From assembly GCF_947492815.1 (NCBI RefSeq), contig NZ_CANLOB010000022.1:1-64000 (forward strand): DNA of 64,000 bases, given 5' to 3'. The notes beneath the pieces were generated by a model. The model saw nothing but the letters and a program-made list of their open reading frames with translations, was not told where the DNA came from and made no database searches. The stretch comes from an uncultured Dokdonia sp. (lineage in GTDB: Bacteria; Bacteroidota; Bacteroidia; Flavobacteriales; Flavobacteriaceae). Positions 15,515-24,922 of this stretch are shown here, one piece after another (position 1 is the stretch's first letter; each line of letters begins with the position of its first letter). The translations under genes and the position numbers were made by a program.

Positions 15515-18500
15515 ATGAACAAAAAAATACTAACCGTATCTATTATTCTACTTGGAATATTTTGTTTCCTATTTCTTTATGATGGAGAATCAGAGACAGA
15601 AAAAGAACAGGAACTTAAATCCGAAACATTAACTTCTCTTAAAGAAGAAAAAAAGGAGAAGAAATCTTTAGAAGAAAAAAGACGTACCATTGAGCAAAGA
15701 AATCAGTTTGAATTTGATATGCAAAAGGATCCTGTAACAGGATTGATATCGAAAGAAGAAAAAGCATTAGAATTTGAAACTGCTCTTAGAGAAAGAACAA
15801 ATAGTTTAACTGCTGGTTCAGATTCAAGAGCTTTTACAGTACCTTATGAATCAAGAGGGCCTTCAAATCTTGGAGGACGCACAAGAGCACTAGCAGTAGA
15901 TTTAAGTGATGCTACAGGAGACACTATGCTAGCAGGTGGTGTGAGTAGTGGTATGTTTAGAACAACTGATGGAGGAACTTCTTGGGTCAAAGTATCTCCA
16001 AATAATGAAATACATAATGTGACAGCTATTGCACAAGATCCAAGAGCTGGATTTCAAAACATATGGTACTATGGTACTGGTGAAGTTTTTGGAAATAGTG
16101 CAACGCTAGGAAATGCATTTTATTTAGGACAGGGAATTTGGAGGTCTATAGATAGTGGACAGACATGGACACAAATTCCAGGAACAGATTCTACATTTGA
16201 AGATTTTAATTCTAATTTTGATATTATAAACTCTTTAGCAGTACACCCAACAACTGGAGATTTATTTATAGCTGCTATTCAAGGTATATTTAGATATGAT
16301 GGTACTAACTTTAATTTAGAAGTAAATGCTTCATCAACACAAGACACAGATGTTAAGGTCACTTCTACAGGAAGAGTATTTGCTGCAGTTGGAGGAACTA
16401 ATGGTGCTCAAAACGGAGTGTATACTTCGCCAACGGGAACAGGTAGTTATACACGCATCGCACAGAATGGATCACCAGCTGGATGGGCATCTGTAGGAAG
16501 AGTTGTTTTAGGGATAGCTCCTTCAGATACAGATGTAGTGTATGCACTATATAATAACGGACAGACAACAAATCAAGCACCTATTCAAATAGAAGCCGAT
16601 TTGTGGAGATATGATTTGGGAACAGGAACATGGACAGATTTCTCAGGAAAGCTTCCTGACGAACCAGGAGGAGATTTAGGAGGTAATGATCCTTTCTCTA
16701 TACAACAAGGATATGATCTTGAAGTATCTGTAAAACCAGATAATGCAGATTTTGTTGTTTTAGGAGGTGTTAATTTATATCGCATAGCAGATATTGTAAA
16801 TGATGCGACCTTTGAACGTATAGGCGGATATATTGATAATACAAGTTTTGCATCTTATGGATCTGGAGATGCAGCTGCTAATGATGGAGATACACATCAT
16901 CCAGATATTCATGATCTAGTTTTTAGTCCTTTTAACGCAAACACATTACTTTCTGGAACTGATGGTGGTGTGCATACGACAAATGTCACTTCAGGCACGG
17001 TACGTTGGACTACACTTAATAATAATTATCAAACCTATCAATACTATCACGTAGGAATGGATCCTTTGGCAGGAACAGATTTTGTGATAGGAGGTGCACA
17101 AGATAACGGTACTTCACTAGGGGGAGCAGCAGCTCTTACAGGTGTAGGTAGTAGTACAGAACATCTTGACTTTTTTGGAGGAGATGGTGTTGCTGCAGCT
17201 ATAGGAAGAACTGGTAACGGTCCTTTAAACTTAAATGATCTTCAATTATACTTTGGAGCTCAAGGTGGGGATATTTTTACATTTAGAGATTCAGGAGCAT
17301 TTTTTGCTAATATTAGACCTACAGGAACAAACAGCAGTATTTTTGTAACCTATTTTTACTTAGATCCAGATACAAATACATTGTATTATGCAGATGGAGC
17401 TACTATTTATAGAACACTTAATGCAGCTACTGTTACCTCGTTAGTTGATGCAGCTTCATGGGTAGACATAGGAAATTTATCTACGAGTCAAAATATACGT
17501 AGTATGGCCTCAACAAGAGGCACATATACTACGAGTAGTTTTACATTGATAGGAGGGCAAAATGGAGGTGTGTTTAAACATGTAGATCCTCGTGGAACGA
17601 ATCTGAATACAGCAGTTAATATTACGCCTAGTGGAGCTGCAGTAGCAGGTTCTATTGTAAGTGGTGTTGCTATACATCCTACAGATCCTGATATAGGAAT
17701 GGTAGTATATTCGAATTATGGTATTAATAATATATATGTCACATCAAATCTTACGGCAGTTAATCCAACGTGGACATTGGCTGAGCGTAATTTGTCGTCA
17801 CACTCTATACGATCTGCAGCGATTACAGAAACAGGTGGAGTGATTACTTATTTTGTAGGTACTGCAAGAGGTTTATATTCTAGTACAAACCCTATTACAA
17901 CAGATTGGACATTAGAATCTCCAAATGATATAGCACTAGCTATTGTAAGTAGTTTAGTATATCGTCCAGATGATGGTGTAATGCTTATAGGAACACATGG
18001 TAACGGAATGTATCAAGTAAACTTAGATTCTTGCCCTACAACTACAACATATACAACTGCAGGTGGATGGGATAATGGAGCTCCTACAGCATCTGTAAGA
18101 GCTATTATAGCAGATGATTATGATACTTCAGATATGAGCTTAGGCGATATCACAGCATGTACACTAACTATTAATGCAGGAGCTATACTAACAGTAGAAG
18201 ATGGGAATTTTGTAAGTGTATTAAACGATATTACAGTAAATGGAACGTTAGACATATCTAATGAAGGTAGTTTAGTACAAGTAAATGAAGCTGCAGAAAC
18301 ATTTAATAATGGAAGTATTAGTGTAGAGAAGATTACACCTACTATAGATGATCGTAATTATGTAGCTATGAGTAGTCCTGTCACTGCAGAGGCTAGAGAT
18401 AGAGTGTATGGAAATTCTAGAGCTGTGTTTAGTATTATCCCAAGTAACTTTGTACCTTTTGATATAGACTTAATGACATTCCCAGAGTTTGCTGGTGCAG

Positions 18501-19780
18501 AAAATTTCTTAGATGATAATAATGATTACTTATTGCCAGTAATGGGAAGCACAGCGCTACCTAGTGCAGGTATAGGACAGTTGGTATTTCCGCAGCCAGC
18601 ACCTAATGTAGGTGATGGCTCTTATACACTTACATATACACAAGATGCCATGAATCCAGGAACATTAAACTCAGGAACCATTACAGTACCTATTAATTAT
18701 AATGGTCCAGCAACGGTTAATAATTATAACTTATTAGGTAACCCGTATGCTTCAGCAATAGATGTTACTGCATTTATCAATGCAAATGATGCTGTAGACG
18801 CTGTATATTATTGGGATCATATTACTAATCCAAATTCAACATTACCAGGACCTGGGACAAGTAATTTCTCTATGAATGATATTTCTATAAGAAATGCTAT
18901 GATGGGAACTGCTGCAGTAAATATGGGAGGACCAGCTGCTCCAGGGCAATTTATGGCTTCTACACAAGGGTTTGGAATTAAAGCATTACAAACTGAAGCT
19001 GCTAGTAATACACCTGTTGTATTTACAAATAGTATGCGAGTTACTGGAAATAATGATGGATTTAGAAATAACGAAAATACTTCTAATACAGATAAACTTT
19101 GGTTAAATCTAACAACTTCGGCTTATGATAATGCAACATCACAAATTGGGGTTGGATTTACAGAAAACGCTACGGCAGGTTATGATGCGGGATATGACAC
19201 ACAACGTTTAGGAACATTCTTATCGCTATTTACAAACTTAGAAGGAGAGTATTTAGCCATACAAGGACGTGAAGCTTTTCATACGCAAATGGAACTTAGT
19301 GTAGGTTTTTCTACAACAGTAGAAACTGAAGAAACCTATACCATTAGTATAGATCACCTAGAAGGTGCTGGTCTTGAAAATGCACCAGTGTATATCATAG
19401 ACAACGAACTGAACACTATAACAAACCTTAAAGATGCTCCATATACATTTACAGCAACAAAAGGAATCCAACCAGATCGATTTATTGTTGTATTTGAAGA
19501 AAGAGAGGTGTTAAGTACAGAAGAAGTAGTGATAAATACCAATGAAATTTCAGTATTCCCTAACCCAGCTTCTTCAGAAATTACGATCGGATATACAGGT
19601 ACCAAGCAATTAGAAAATGCAAGTATTATAAATGTGAATGGACAAATTGTAAAACAACTAGATCTTAGTAATTTCAATCAATCACAACAAATTGCTATAA
19701 ACGACCTTTCTAAAGGTGTTTATTTTATGCAGATAGTAAGTGAAGATCAAACCATTGTAAAGAAACTTATTGTAAAGTAA
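15515..19780 (+). CDS. T9SS-exported beta-propeller (VPS10/sialidase-like) surface protein
   Basis: The 1421-residue protein starts with a hydrophobic export segment (about 5-22), followed by a charged helical stretch (about 25-110, many Glu/Lys). Residues about 115-860 contain repeated blade motifs such as GMFRTTDGGTSWVKVSP, GIWRSIDSGQTWTQIPG and SGTDGGVHTTN, typical of VPS10/BNR-type propellers. The middle region (about 890-1270) is beta-rich with pectate-lyase-like ITVNGTLDISNEGS and NNYNLLGNPYAS repeats. The last 75 residues are a type A sorting domain: EISVFPNPASSEITI, LENASIINVNGQIVKQ, LSKGVYFMQI and KKLIVK. It should be secreted or attached through PorU-type processing. The ligand is unknown. 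Confidence 0.9.
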   Translation: MNKKILTVSIILLGIFCFLFLYDGESETEKEQELKSETLTSLKEEKKEKKSLEEKRRTIEQRNQFEFDMQKDPVTGLISKEEKALEFETALRERTNSLTAGSDSRAFTVPYESRGPSNLGGRTRALAVDLSDATGDTMLAGGVSSGMFRTTDGGTSWVKVSPNNEIHNVTAIAQDPRAGFQNIWYYGTGEVFGNSATLGNAFYLGQGIWRSIDSGQTWTQIPGTDSTFEDFNSNFDIINSLAVHPTTGDLFIAAIQGIFRYDGTNFNLEVNASSTQDTDVKVTSTGRVFAAVGGTNGAQNGVYTSPTGTGSYTRIAQNGSPAGWASVGRVVLGIAPSDTDVVYALYNNGQTTNQAPIQIEADLWRYDLGTGTWTDFSGKLPDEPGGDLGGNDPFSIQQGYDLEVSVKPDNADFVVLGGVNLYRIADIVNDATFERIGGYIDNTSFASYGSGDAAANDGDTHHPDIHDLVFSPFNANTLLSGTDGGVHTTNVTSGTVRWTTLNNNYQTYQYYHVGMDPLAGTDFVIGGAQDNGTSLGGAAALTGVGSSTEHLDFFGGDGVAAAIGRTGNGPLNLNDLQLYFGAQGGDIFTFRDSGAFFANIRPTGTNSSIFVTYFYLDPDTNTLYYADGATIYRTLNAATVTSLVDAASWVDIGNLSTSQNIRSMASTRGTYTTSSFTLIGGQNGGVFKHVDPRGTNLNTAVNITPSGAAVAGSIVSGVAIHPTDPDIGMVVYSNYGINNIYVTSNLTAVNPTWTLAERNLSSHSIRSAAITETGGVITYFVGTARGLYSSTNPITTDWTLESPNDIALAIVSSLVYRPDDGVMLIGTHGNGMYQVNLDSCPTTTTYTTAGGWDNGAPTASVRAIIADDYDTSDMSLGDITACTLTINAGAILTVEDGNFVSVLNDITVNGTLDISNEGSLVQVNEAAETFNNGSISVEKITPTIDDRNYVAMSSPVTAEARDRVYGNSRAVFSIIPSNFVPFDIDLMTFPEFAGAENFLDDNNDYLLPVMGSTALPSAGIGQLVFPQPAPNVGDGSYTLTYTQDAMNPGTLNSGTITVPINYNGPATVNNYNLLGNPYASAIDVTAFINANDAVDAVYYWDHITNPNSTLPGPGTSNFSMNDISIRNAMMGTAAVNMGGPAAPGQFMASTQGFGIKALQTEAASNTPVVFTNSMRVTGNNDGFRNNENTSNTDKLWLNLTTSAYDNATSQIGVGFTENATAGYDAGYDTQRLGTFLSLFTNLEGEYLAIQGREAFHTQMELSVGFSTTVETEETYTISIDHLEGAGLENAPVYIIDNELNTITNLKDAPYTFTATKGIQPDRFIVVFEEREVLSTEEVVINTNEISVFPNPASSEITIGYTGTKQLENASIINVNGQIVKQLDLSNFNQSQQIAINDLSKGVYFMQIVSEDQTIVKKLIVK

Positions 19781-19800
19781 GTTTATAACTTTTAAATAGT

Positions 19801-19829
19801 AAAAAGCCCCTTAATAGGGGCTTTTTTTA
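19801..19829 (+). terminator. Intrinsic terminator
   Basis: AAAAAGCCCC, TTAATA, GGGGCTTTTTTT is a compact GC-rich hairpin with a T-run, 20 bases after the surface-protein stop. Confidence 0.9.
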
Positions 19830-20250
19830 TTAGTGAAACAGTACTTTTATAAAGTATCTAAGACAACATCTGCCTGATAGATCGCCAAACCTACCTCTGC
19901 CAGGAGAAAGGCTCATCCTTTTGTTTACGAAACTCGGTTCAGTCTTTAGCGAAATCTCGGTGTAATATCTCTACCCTTGGATTGATTCTTTTATCGAGTT
20001 CAGGGCTCGTCTTAGGGTTTATTACCTTTTATTAAAATGATTTAGACTTTTTAGACTGACTAAAATGAATTTTAGTATTTTTAGGAAATACAAGTATTAA
20101 AATCAATTCATTATACTCTCTTGTCTCCTGAATGTATTACTAAAACAATTAGGAGATTTTGCGTATGTATGCCCTTTGTTTTTAGGTTACATTTCGTGGT
20201 TATATGTCTAATAGGAATACAATAATTCTAACAAACTCTAAAATAAAACA
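19830..20250. other. Non-coding spacer upstream of the contractile-tail locus
   Basis: About 420 bases lie between the terminator and the DUF4255 gene. The left part (19860-20030) is less AT-rich and looks like decayed dispersed repeat, with no open frame or tRNA fold that I can support. The right part holds a twofold-symmetric site and a direct repeat near 20041-20076, listed separately. No convincing TAnnTTTG box is visible close to 20251. Confidence 0.5.
20041..20076 (+). promoter_or_regulatory. Possible operator upstream of the contractile-tail locus
   Basis: TTTAGAC occurs twice (20041-20047 and 20050-20056), nine bases apart start to start. A near-perfect dyad follows immediately: ACTAAAAT (20059-20066), a GA spacer, ATTTTAGT (20069-20076). 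The cluster is 175-210 bases upstream of the first gene. Direct repeats next to a dyad are typical of regulator binding sites, but AT-rich DNA yields such patterns by chance. No regulator gene is adjacent. Confidence 0.35.
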
Positions 20251-20766
20251 ATGATACAAGAAGCATTTCAGTACACACAAAACGTCTTTAATCAGTATAT
20301 CAAAAGAAAGTTCGATTTAGATGAAAACATCGTTGTTATTAATAGCATTATAGATAATGAAGGAAATACTCCTTTAGAAAATCAAAACAAAATTGTACTC
20401 TCTTTGATACATATTGATCAAGAAATTACAAAACCTTTTTATACAAAAGATCGTAAAGGATTTGATACCAATCATACATCAATGTTAGAGACAGAAAATT
20501 ATACTATAGATATGTTAGTGACTCCTTGTTTTGATGATTATAGTGAAGCATTAAAATTTTTAAATGCATCCATTCAGTTTTTTCAAGCTTATGCTGTATT
20601 AGATATAACAACACACTCAGATTTTCCGGAAGGGCTTCAGAAATTAAGCTTTGATTTACAAAAAGGAACTGATTATACACAAATGCATAATTTATGGAAT
20701 GCATTAGGCGCAAAATATCAACCCTCTTTGATCTATAAAATGAGATCCATAACTATAGCTTCATAA
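20251..20766 (+). CDS. DUF4255 / Pvc16-N family contractile-tail protein
   Basis: The 171-residue protein matches the DUF4255 (Pvc16 N-terminal) family of extracellular contractile injection systems. It has an N-terminal helix, IVLSLIHIDQE, and the core ENYTIDMLVTPCFDDYSEALKFLNASIQFFQ. That is followed by FPEGLQKLSFDLQ and MHNLWNALGAKYQPSLIYKMRSITI. In known systems, Pvc16/Afp16-type proteins sit at the distal end of tube and sheath and terminate the tail. This is the first gene of the ten-gene locus. The length is typical for the single-domain form. Family assignment is strong. Its role here as a cap is inferred by analogy. Confidence 0.88.
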   Translation: MIQEAFQYTQNVFNQYIKRKFDLDENIVVINSIIDNEGNTPLENQNKIVLSLIHIDQEITKPFYTKDRKGFDTNHTSMLETENYTIDMLVTPCFDDYSEALKFLNASIQFFQAYAVLDITTHSDFPEGLQKLSFDLQKGTDYTQMHNLWNALGAKYQPSLIYKMRSITIAS

Positions 20767-20916
20767 GCAGTTAATTACGATCGATTTTTTACAGAAGTTT
20801 CTTTCTAGGCTCTCTGTGTTAAAATGTGTTCTATACAATGTATAATAGGGTATTTATACTTGTATAAAATTGCTCGAAAATAAATATTTTAGGAGTTTTA
20901 TAATTCAATTGAGATT
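20767..20916 (+). promoter_or_regulatory. AT-rich gap that may hold a second promoter
   Basis: The 150 bases between the first and second genes of the tail locus include TTATACTTG and ATTTTAGG segments but no exact TAnnTTTG box. The gap is larger than most within the locus. A separate start for the following genes is possible, not shown. Confidence 0.25.
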
Positions 20917-21447
20917 ATGGCGGAATTCAATACTATATCAGAAGAAGGTTTAATGGTTCCTAACGCAGGATTAGTGATTTTGAATTCCTATTTACCTATG
21001 CTGCTAGCAAGACTAGATCTAGTAAGAGACAATGTCTTTGTCTCGGAAGAAACACAAAATGATGCTGTACATTATTTACAATACCTAGTAACGGGATTGA
21101 GCCAGACAGAAGAATCATTACTTGTGTTAAATAAAGTACTTTGTGGATTAGCTATAGAAACTCCTATAAGATTAGGAATCGAAATATCTACTAGTGATAA
21201 AGAATTAATGGAAGGTCTTTTAACAGCTGCTATAGGGTATTGGCCAGCTATAGGAGACACTTCTATAGAAGGATTTAGAGGGAATTGGTTGGTGCGCGAT
21301 GGTGTTTTAAAAGAGGAAGCAGATCGATGGACGTTAACGGTTGAAAAAAGATCATATGATATTTTAATGCTTAAATCTCCTTTTTCATTCTCCATAATTA
21401 AATTTCCTTGGATGGAAAAACCATTACATGTTACATGGTCTTTTTAA
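20917..21447 (+). CDS. Short tape-measure-domain protein of contractile injection systems
   Basis: The 176-residue protein aligns by eye with the conserved C-terminal block of CIS tape-measure proteins. VPNAGLVILNSYLPMLLARLDLV is followed by QNDAVHYLQYLVTG, LVLNKVLCGLAIETP, LMEGLLTAAIGYWPAIGDTSIEGFRGNWLVRDG and a final IKFPWMEKPLHVTW. Family members usually carry a long N-terminal region before this block; here that region is absent and the protein is almost only the domain. If the block is the tail-tip anchoring part, length control must come from another protein, perhaps one of the coiled-coil proteins downstream. It lies 11 bases before the next gene. Confidence 0.82.
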   Translation: MAEFNTISEEGLMVPNAGLVILNSYLPMLLARLDLVRDNVFVSEETQNDAVHYLQYLVTGLSQTEESLLVLNKVLCGLAIETPIRLGIEISTSDKELMEGLLTAAIGYWPAIGDTSIEGFRGNWLVRDGVLKEEADRWTLTVEKRSYDILMLKSPFSFSIIKFPWMEKPLHVTWSF

Positions 21448-21458
21448 AATAATAACAC

Positions 21459-22259
21459 ATGTCATCTAATCAATGTTCAGAATTATTTTCTATAGATATT
21501 CATCATAGTTACTATGCAAGTGGTATTTGTGAAAATATACAATATTTAATATCTCAACCAATTCAAAAATTAATAAATCAGAAGGTTTTATATCTGCATC
21601 AAACACCGCAAGGTTTTTCATTACTCATATCTACAGATCAAGAAATCAAAGACTTTTTAACGCACTTAAAGTCAACCTATGCAATAACTTCATTTTCTTT
21701 TGATGTTATAAGTACTGATCCTCATTTTAAAGCATTTACAGACTACCCAATTTCAGAGTTAGGTATATTTTCATTTTATACACCTACAGAAGGAGATGTA
21801 ACTATTTTAGAAAGAAAATTCATATCTAATAGTACCTATACAAAATCTTTTAAGATTACAATAGATTTTGATGCTATTATACGCTTTCGCGAAAGCGGAA
21901 ACAGCCCTAATTACAACATTAAATTAGAGGCTCGGAAAACGAAATGGAATTATTACATTATTAATAAAAGTAATAAAACGTTTGAAAGATTAGAAATCAA
22001 AGGCGATTCAGAAATTTCATTTGGACATCCTACAGAAGTTACCCTCCAAAATGGAGAGACAGCGTATAAGTTTTCTTCGGGTTCTATATTGTTATCTTTA
22101 AAAGAAAGATCAGAATACTCTTTTGATTTAATTAATGTTAACAACGGCATTAATGAGACTATTGTAAGAGGATTGCCAATGGCAAACCCGACCATTTCTG
22201 AGACGTATGAAGAAGGTGATACGATACAGGCTGTTTCCTCTATATACATTTATATATAA
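21459..22259 (+). CDS. Unknown protein of the contractile-tail locus
   Basis: I do not recognise this 266-residue protein. It begins ELFSIDIHHSYYASGICENIQYL, then has a mixed alpha/beta half (to about 100) and a beta-rich half (about 110-266) with many alternating hydrophobic strands and few charged helices. There is no signal peptide or membrane segment. A palindrome copy at 21882 encodes RFRESG. Position between the tape-measure-domain gene and two coiled-coil genes suggests a tail component or accessory such as a fibre or adaptor, but nothing in the sequence shows which. The C-terminus ends in aromatic/isoleucine repeats (IYIYI). Confidence 0.75.
   Translation: MSSNQCSELFSIDIHHSYYASGICENIQYLISQPIQKLINQKVLYLHQTPQGFSLLISTDQEIKDFLTHLKSTYAITSFSFDVISTDPHFKAFTDYPISELGIFSFYTPTEGDVTILERKFISNSTYTKSFKITIDFDAIIRFRESGNSPNYNIKLEARKTKWNYYIINKSNKTFERLEIKGDSEISFGHPTEVTLQNGETAYKFSSGSILLSLKERSEYSFDLINVNNGINETIVRGLPMANPTISETYEEGDTIQAVSSIYIYI
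21882..21897. repeat. Palindrome copy (perfect), coding
   Basis: A perfect core lies inside the unknown 266-residue protein gene of the tail locus and is read as RFRES followed by GN. Confidence 0.95.
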
Positions 22260-22288
22260 ATTAAGAATATTACAAACATCATTATTTT

Positions 22289-23941
22289 ATGAATTCTTAT
22301 ACTAAAAACTTACACGCTACAGTTGTTGATATATTAGGGGATCAAGAATTAGAACTTGACAGTCTAAAGTCACAGTATCATGCTTCTTTGTTTTCACTTT
22401 ATTATGCGCAAGGGGATTATAGGACAACAGCCGAGAAGTTGCAGCTTGCTAATGAACAATATGACGCTCAAAAAGAGATTTTTTCTCTAGTCACTGTAAG
22501 TAATGATATGTCTACAAACGTACTGCAATCTGCTAAGAATGCAAAAGAAAGTGTAGAAGATACAATTACTAATACATCTGTTGCAGCCGCCAATGTTCAA
22601 ATAGCGGCTAATGCTATTTTAAGACTAGCTAGTGATATAGGTGCTATTTATAATATTATTAGTGCTGAAGATATTGGTGGAGAAATATATACTGAAGCTG
22701 AAAAAGTAAATAAGCTCATGAAAGAAACTGCATTCCTAGCAGAAAAGGCTTCTCAACAAAGTATGGAAGCTTCTTCTTCTATAGCTGCAGTGTCTACAGC
22801 TAGTTTAGGAAATAAAGCAACAAGTACTGATACAGATATTAAAAACTTATTGAATATTGTTACAGCAGACTTTAACAATGCAAATGAACAAGTAACTACC
22901 ATAGATCAAACATGTAAAAGTGCCAGCGAAGCAGCAAAAAGTGCCGAAGGAAATTTTGAAAATGCAAATGTAGTATGTAATGCTTCAGAAGTTGCATATC
23001 AACTCTTCAATGAAGAACTTAATCTCTCACTGAATGTCTCAGAAATAAAAGATAAAAAAGGCCAAAAACATCAATATAGGGTTTCTTTTAATCCGTTTAT
23101 AAGCCCTTTTAAGGAAGAAAATGAAGATACAACGACATATCCAGTAGCGGCATATTATATATTCTTAGTAATGCATAGTGCACAAAGTGCTTTCACTACA
23201 GAAAATGCTGCATCTATTATTGCTGCTCCTGATGTAAATAAAGAAAAATTCGTAAAAATTGAGGCTACTAATTCAACAGTTCCTTATGTTCAATTGATAA
23301 CAACAAATACATTAAAGGATGTAAATGGAGATTCTTTTCAATTAGGAGATAACTACGTTGTTTTTGTGTATGCTGATTTATCAGAAAAGTATAAAAAAAG
23401 TGTCAATGTGTTTGAAGGTTATTTAACGGCACCGTCAGCTTCTTTTACAATGACCAATCATTTGACACCAGCTTTTGATATTGCAGTTAACCCTGCATCC
23501 AAATCATCAACCAAGCAACAGTTATATTTTCAGGTAAATAAGATATGTTCTTCTAAAGTAACATATAGATGTATTTTCCTTCTTGATACTATGTCGATTA
23601 CTAAAAAGTATTTAGTGACAATTGCATTAGATGCTACAGAAAATAAAAATGAAAAATCAGAAATTTGTTTTAATCTTGATCTTGCAGAACACATTCCTGC
23701 AGGAAGTTATACGATTGTAAAAAATGTGAGTCCTCTTAAAGGAAATACAGACGCATTATTGGAAGGAACATTGGAACTCACAAATACGATGACAGATAAC
23801 TTTGGAGATAGACTGATTAAAGGGAATACCTATATACCTGTTATTCTATCCATTTCTGATGATATACCCTCTATCAATAAGACAATCACCAATGCATTAT
23901 CAGATTTTAAAAATACCCAATCATTTACTTACCTAGGGTAA
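22289..23941 (+). CDS. Coiled-coil plus beta-domain protein of the contractile-tail locus
   Basis: This 550-residue protein is unrecognised. Residues about 5-245 are almost entirely helical and rich in Ala, Ser, Asn and Glu, with heptad-like runs such as NAKESVEDTITNTSVAAANV and KETAFLAEKASQQSMEASS. Residues about 250-550 look like two or three beta domains (YRVSFNPFISPF, YYIFLVMHSAQSAF, YVVFVYADLSEKY). There is no signal peptide. Low sequence complexity in the helical part resembles that of the smaller neighbour at 23978. Candidate roles are tape measure, fibre or tube-filling cargo; none is demonstrated. It lies 29 bases after the previous gene and is clearly in the same unit. Confidence 0.72.
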   Translation: MNSYTKNLHATVVDILGDQELELDSLKSQYHASLFSLYYAQGDYRTTAEKLQLANEQYDAQKEIFSLVTVSNDMSTNVLQSAKNAKESVEDTITNTSVAAANVQIAANAILRLASDIGAIYNIISAEDIGGEIYTEAEKVNKLMKETAFLAEKASQQSMEASSSIAAVSTASLGNKATSTDTDIKNLLNIVTADFNNANEQVTTIDQTCKSASEAAKSAEGNFENANVVCNASEVAYQLFNEELNLSLNVSEIKDKKGQKHQYRVSFNPFISPFKEENEDTTTYPVAAYYIFLVMHSAQSAFTTENAASIIAAPDVNKEKFVKIEATNSTVPYVQLITTNTLKDVNGDSFQLGDNYVVFVYADLSEKYKKSVNVFEGYLTAPSASFTMTNHLTPAFDIAVNPASKSSTKQQLYFQVNKICSSKVTYRCIFLLDTMSITKKYLVTIALDATENKNEKSEICFNLDLAEHIPAGSYTIVKNVSPLKGNTDALLEGTLELTNTMTDNFGDRLIKGNTYIPVILSISDDIPSINKTITNALSDFKNTQSFTYLG

Positions 23942-23977
23942 ACAAGGAATACAAATCTATTTAAACCCATAGGAATT

Positions 23978-24784
23978 ATGAATACTAAAAAAATATTTGG
24001 AGTAGTAGAAGTGAAGAAAGAAAATATAAAAACATTAGAATCTGAGATATTAGCGGCTCAAAATACATTAGGAAAACAGCAAGCAATTGTTGGAGCTCTA
24101 AAAACGAAATCAGTAAGAATAGAAAAAGACTTAGCGATAAGCGAGACGAATAAAAACAACGCACTTACTACTAAAAACTTATTAAATACGGTGATGCTTC
24201 AAGTTGAAGAGTTACTTGCTAATTCCAAGGAAGTGGCTGTACAAACTGAAGATGCAACTTCAAAAATTAATGAGGTTAGCCAAACTATTACAATGGTAAC
24301 CCGTAAATTAATATATGCAGCCGAGCTTAGTACTAAACTGTCCAATCTAGTGATAAGAAAAAAAGCTGTCGACCCATTGATATCTGACGAATTAATTAGC
24401 TTAGTTACAACAGCAAGTGTAGATGCAAATAATGCAGTATCATTAACACTTACTGCATTAAATAGCATATTCACAGCACAAACACCTACGATTAATTCTG
24501 ATGCGATTGTTGTTTTAGAAAATAAGCAAGTAACACAACTATATGAATCTTTGACAGCGTCGCATATACATAAAATTGGAGACACATCTGAAAAGAATAT
24601 AAAACAATGTATTGATCAAGTGTATGAAAATACACTTGATCAATACACGAGTACATTAGCTGCGAGTACAGATATCACAAAACAATTACATCATGCTAAA
24701 GCAGATTTAGCCACGGCAAAAACAAATTTAGAATCATTAGAGGCAGCATTAGCAGCAGCAAATGCAGCAATGTTGGCTTCTTGA
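23978..24784 (+). CDS. Coiled-coil protein of the contractile-tail locus
   Basis: The 268-residue protein is helical from end to end. An N-terminal coiled coil (about 10-70, NIKTLESEILAAQNTLGKQQ) is followed by a middle helix bundle (about 75-200) and a C-terminal Ala-rich coiled coil (about 225-268, ADLATAKTNLESLEAALAAA). The middle has the same layout as the helical half of the 550-residue neighbour: a run of small residues, a D/E-marked turn, then TTASVDANNAVS-type repeats. The two may be distant paralogues. No membrane segment or signal. Function is unknown. An extended rod could set tail length, given the truncated tape-measure protein. Confidence 0.72.
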   Translation: MNTKKIFGVVEVKKENIKTLESEILAAQNTLGKQQAIVGALKTKSVRIEKDLAISETNKNNALTTKNLLNTVMLQVEELLANSKEVAVQTEDATSKINEVSQTITMVTRKLIYAAELSTKLSNLVIRKKAVDPLISDELISLVTTASVDANNAVSLTLTALNSIFTAQTPTINSDAIVVLENKQVTQLYESLTASHIHKIGDTSEKNIKQCIDQVYENTLDQYTSTLAASTDITKQLHHAKADLATAKTNLESLEAALAAANAAMLAS

Positions 24785-24827
24785 GGTTTGATTAGATGAT
24801 TATTTTAAATCAGAATACTGTTATATA

Positions 24828-24843
24828 CGCTTTCGCGAAAGCG
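24828..24843. repeat. Palindrome copy (perfect, extended), intergenic
   Basis: The core extends to a 20-base perfect palindrome (24826-24845) by flanking TA on both sides. It lies in the 138-base gap between two genes of the tail locus and could fold as a hairpin in the transcript. Confidence 0.95.
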
Positions 24844-24922
24844 TACACAGAAACGATTGAATAGAAAATACCTTTCAGAATGTGAAAAGTGATAACCATA
24901 CCTAATTAAAACGAAATATATC

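Noticed and set aside
19860..20030. Possible tRNA or small RNA in the spacer
   Set aside because: I could not draw a cloverleaf or a conserved structure; the sequence looks like decayed repeat.
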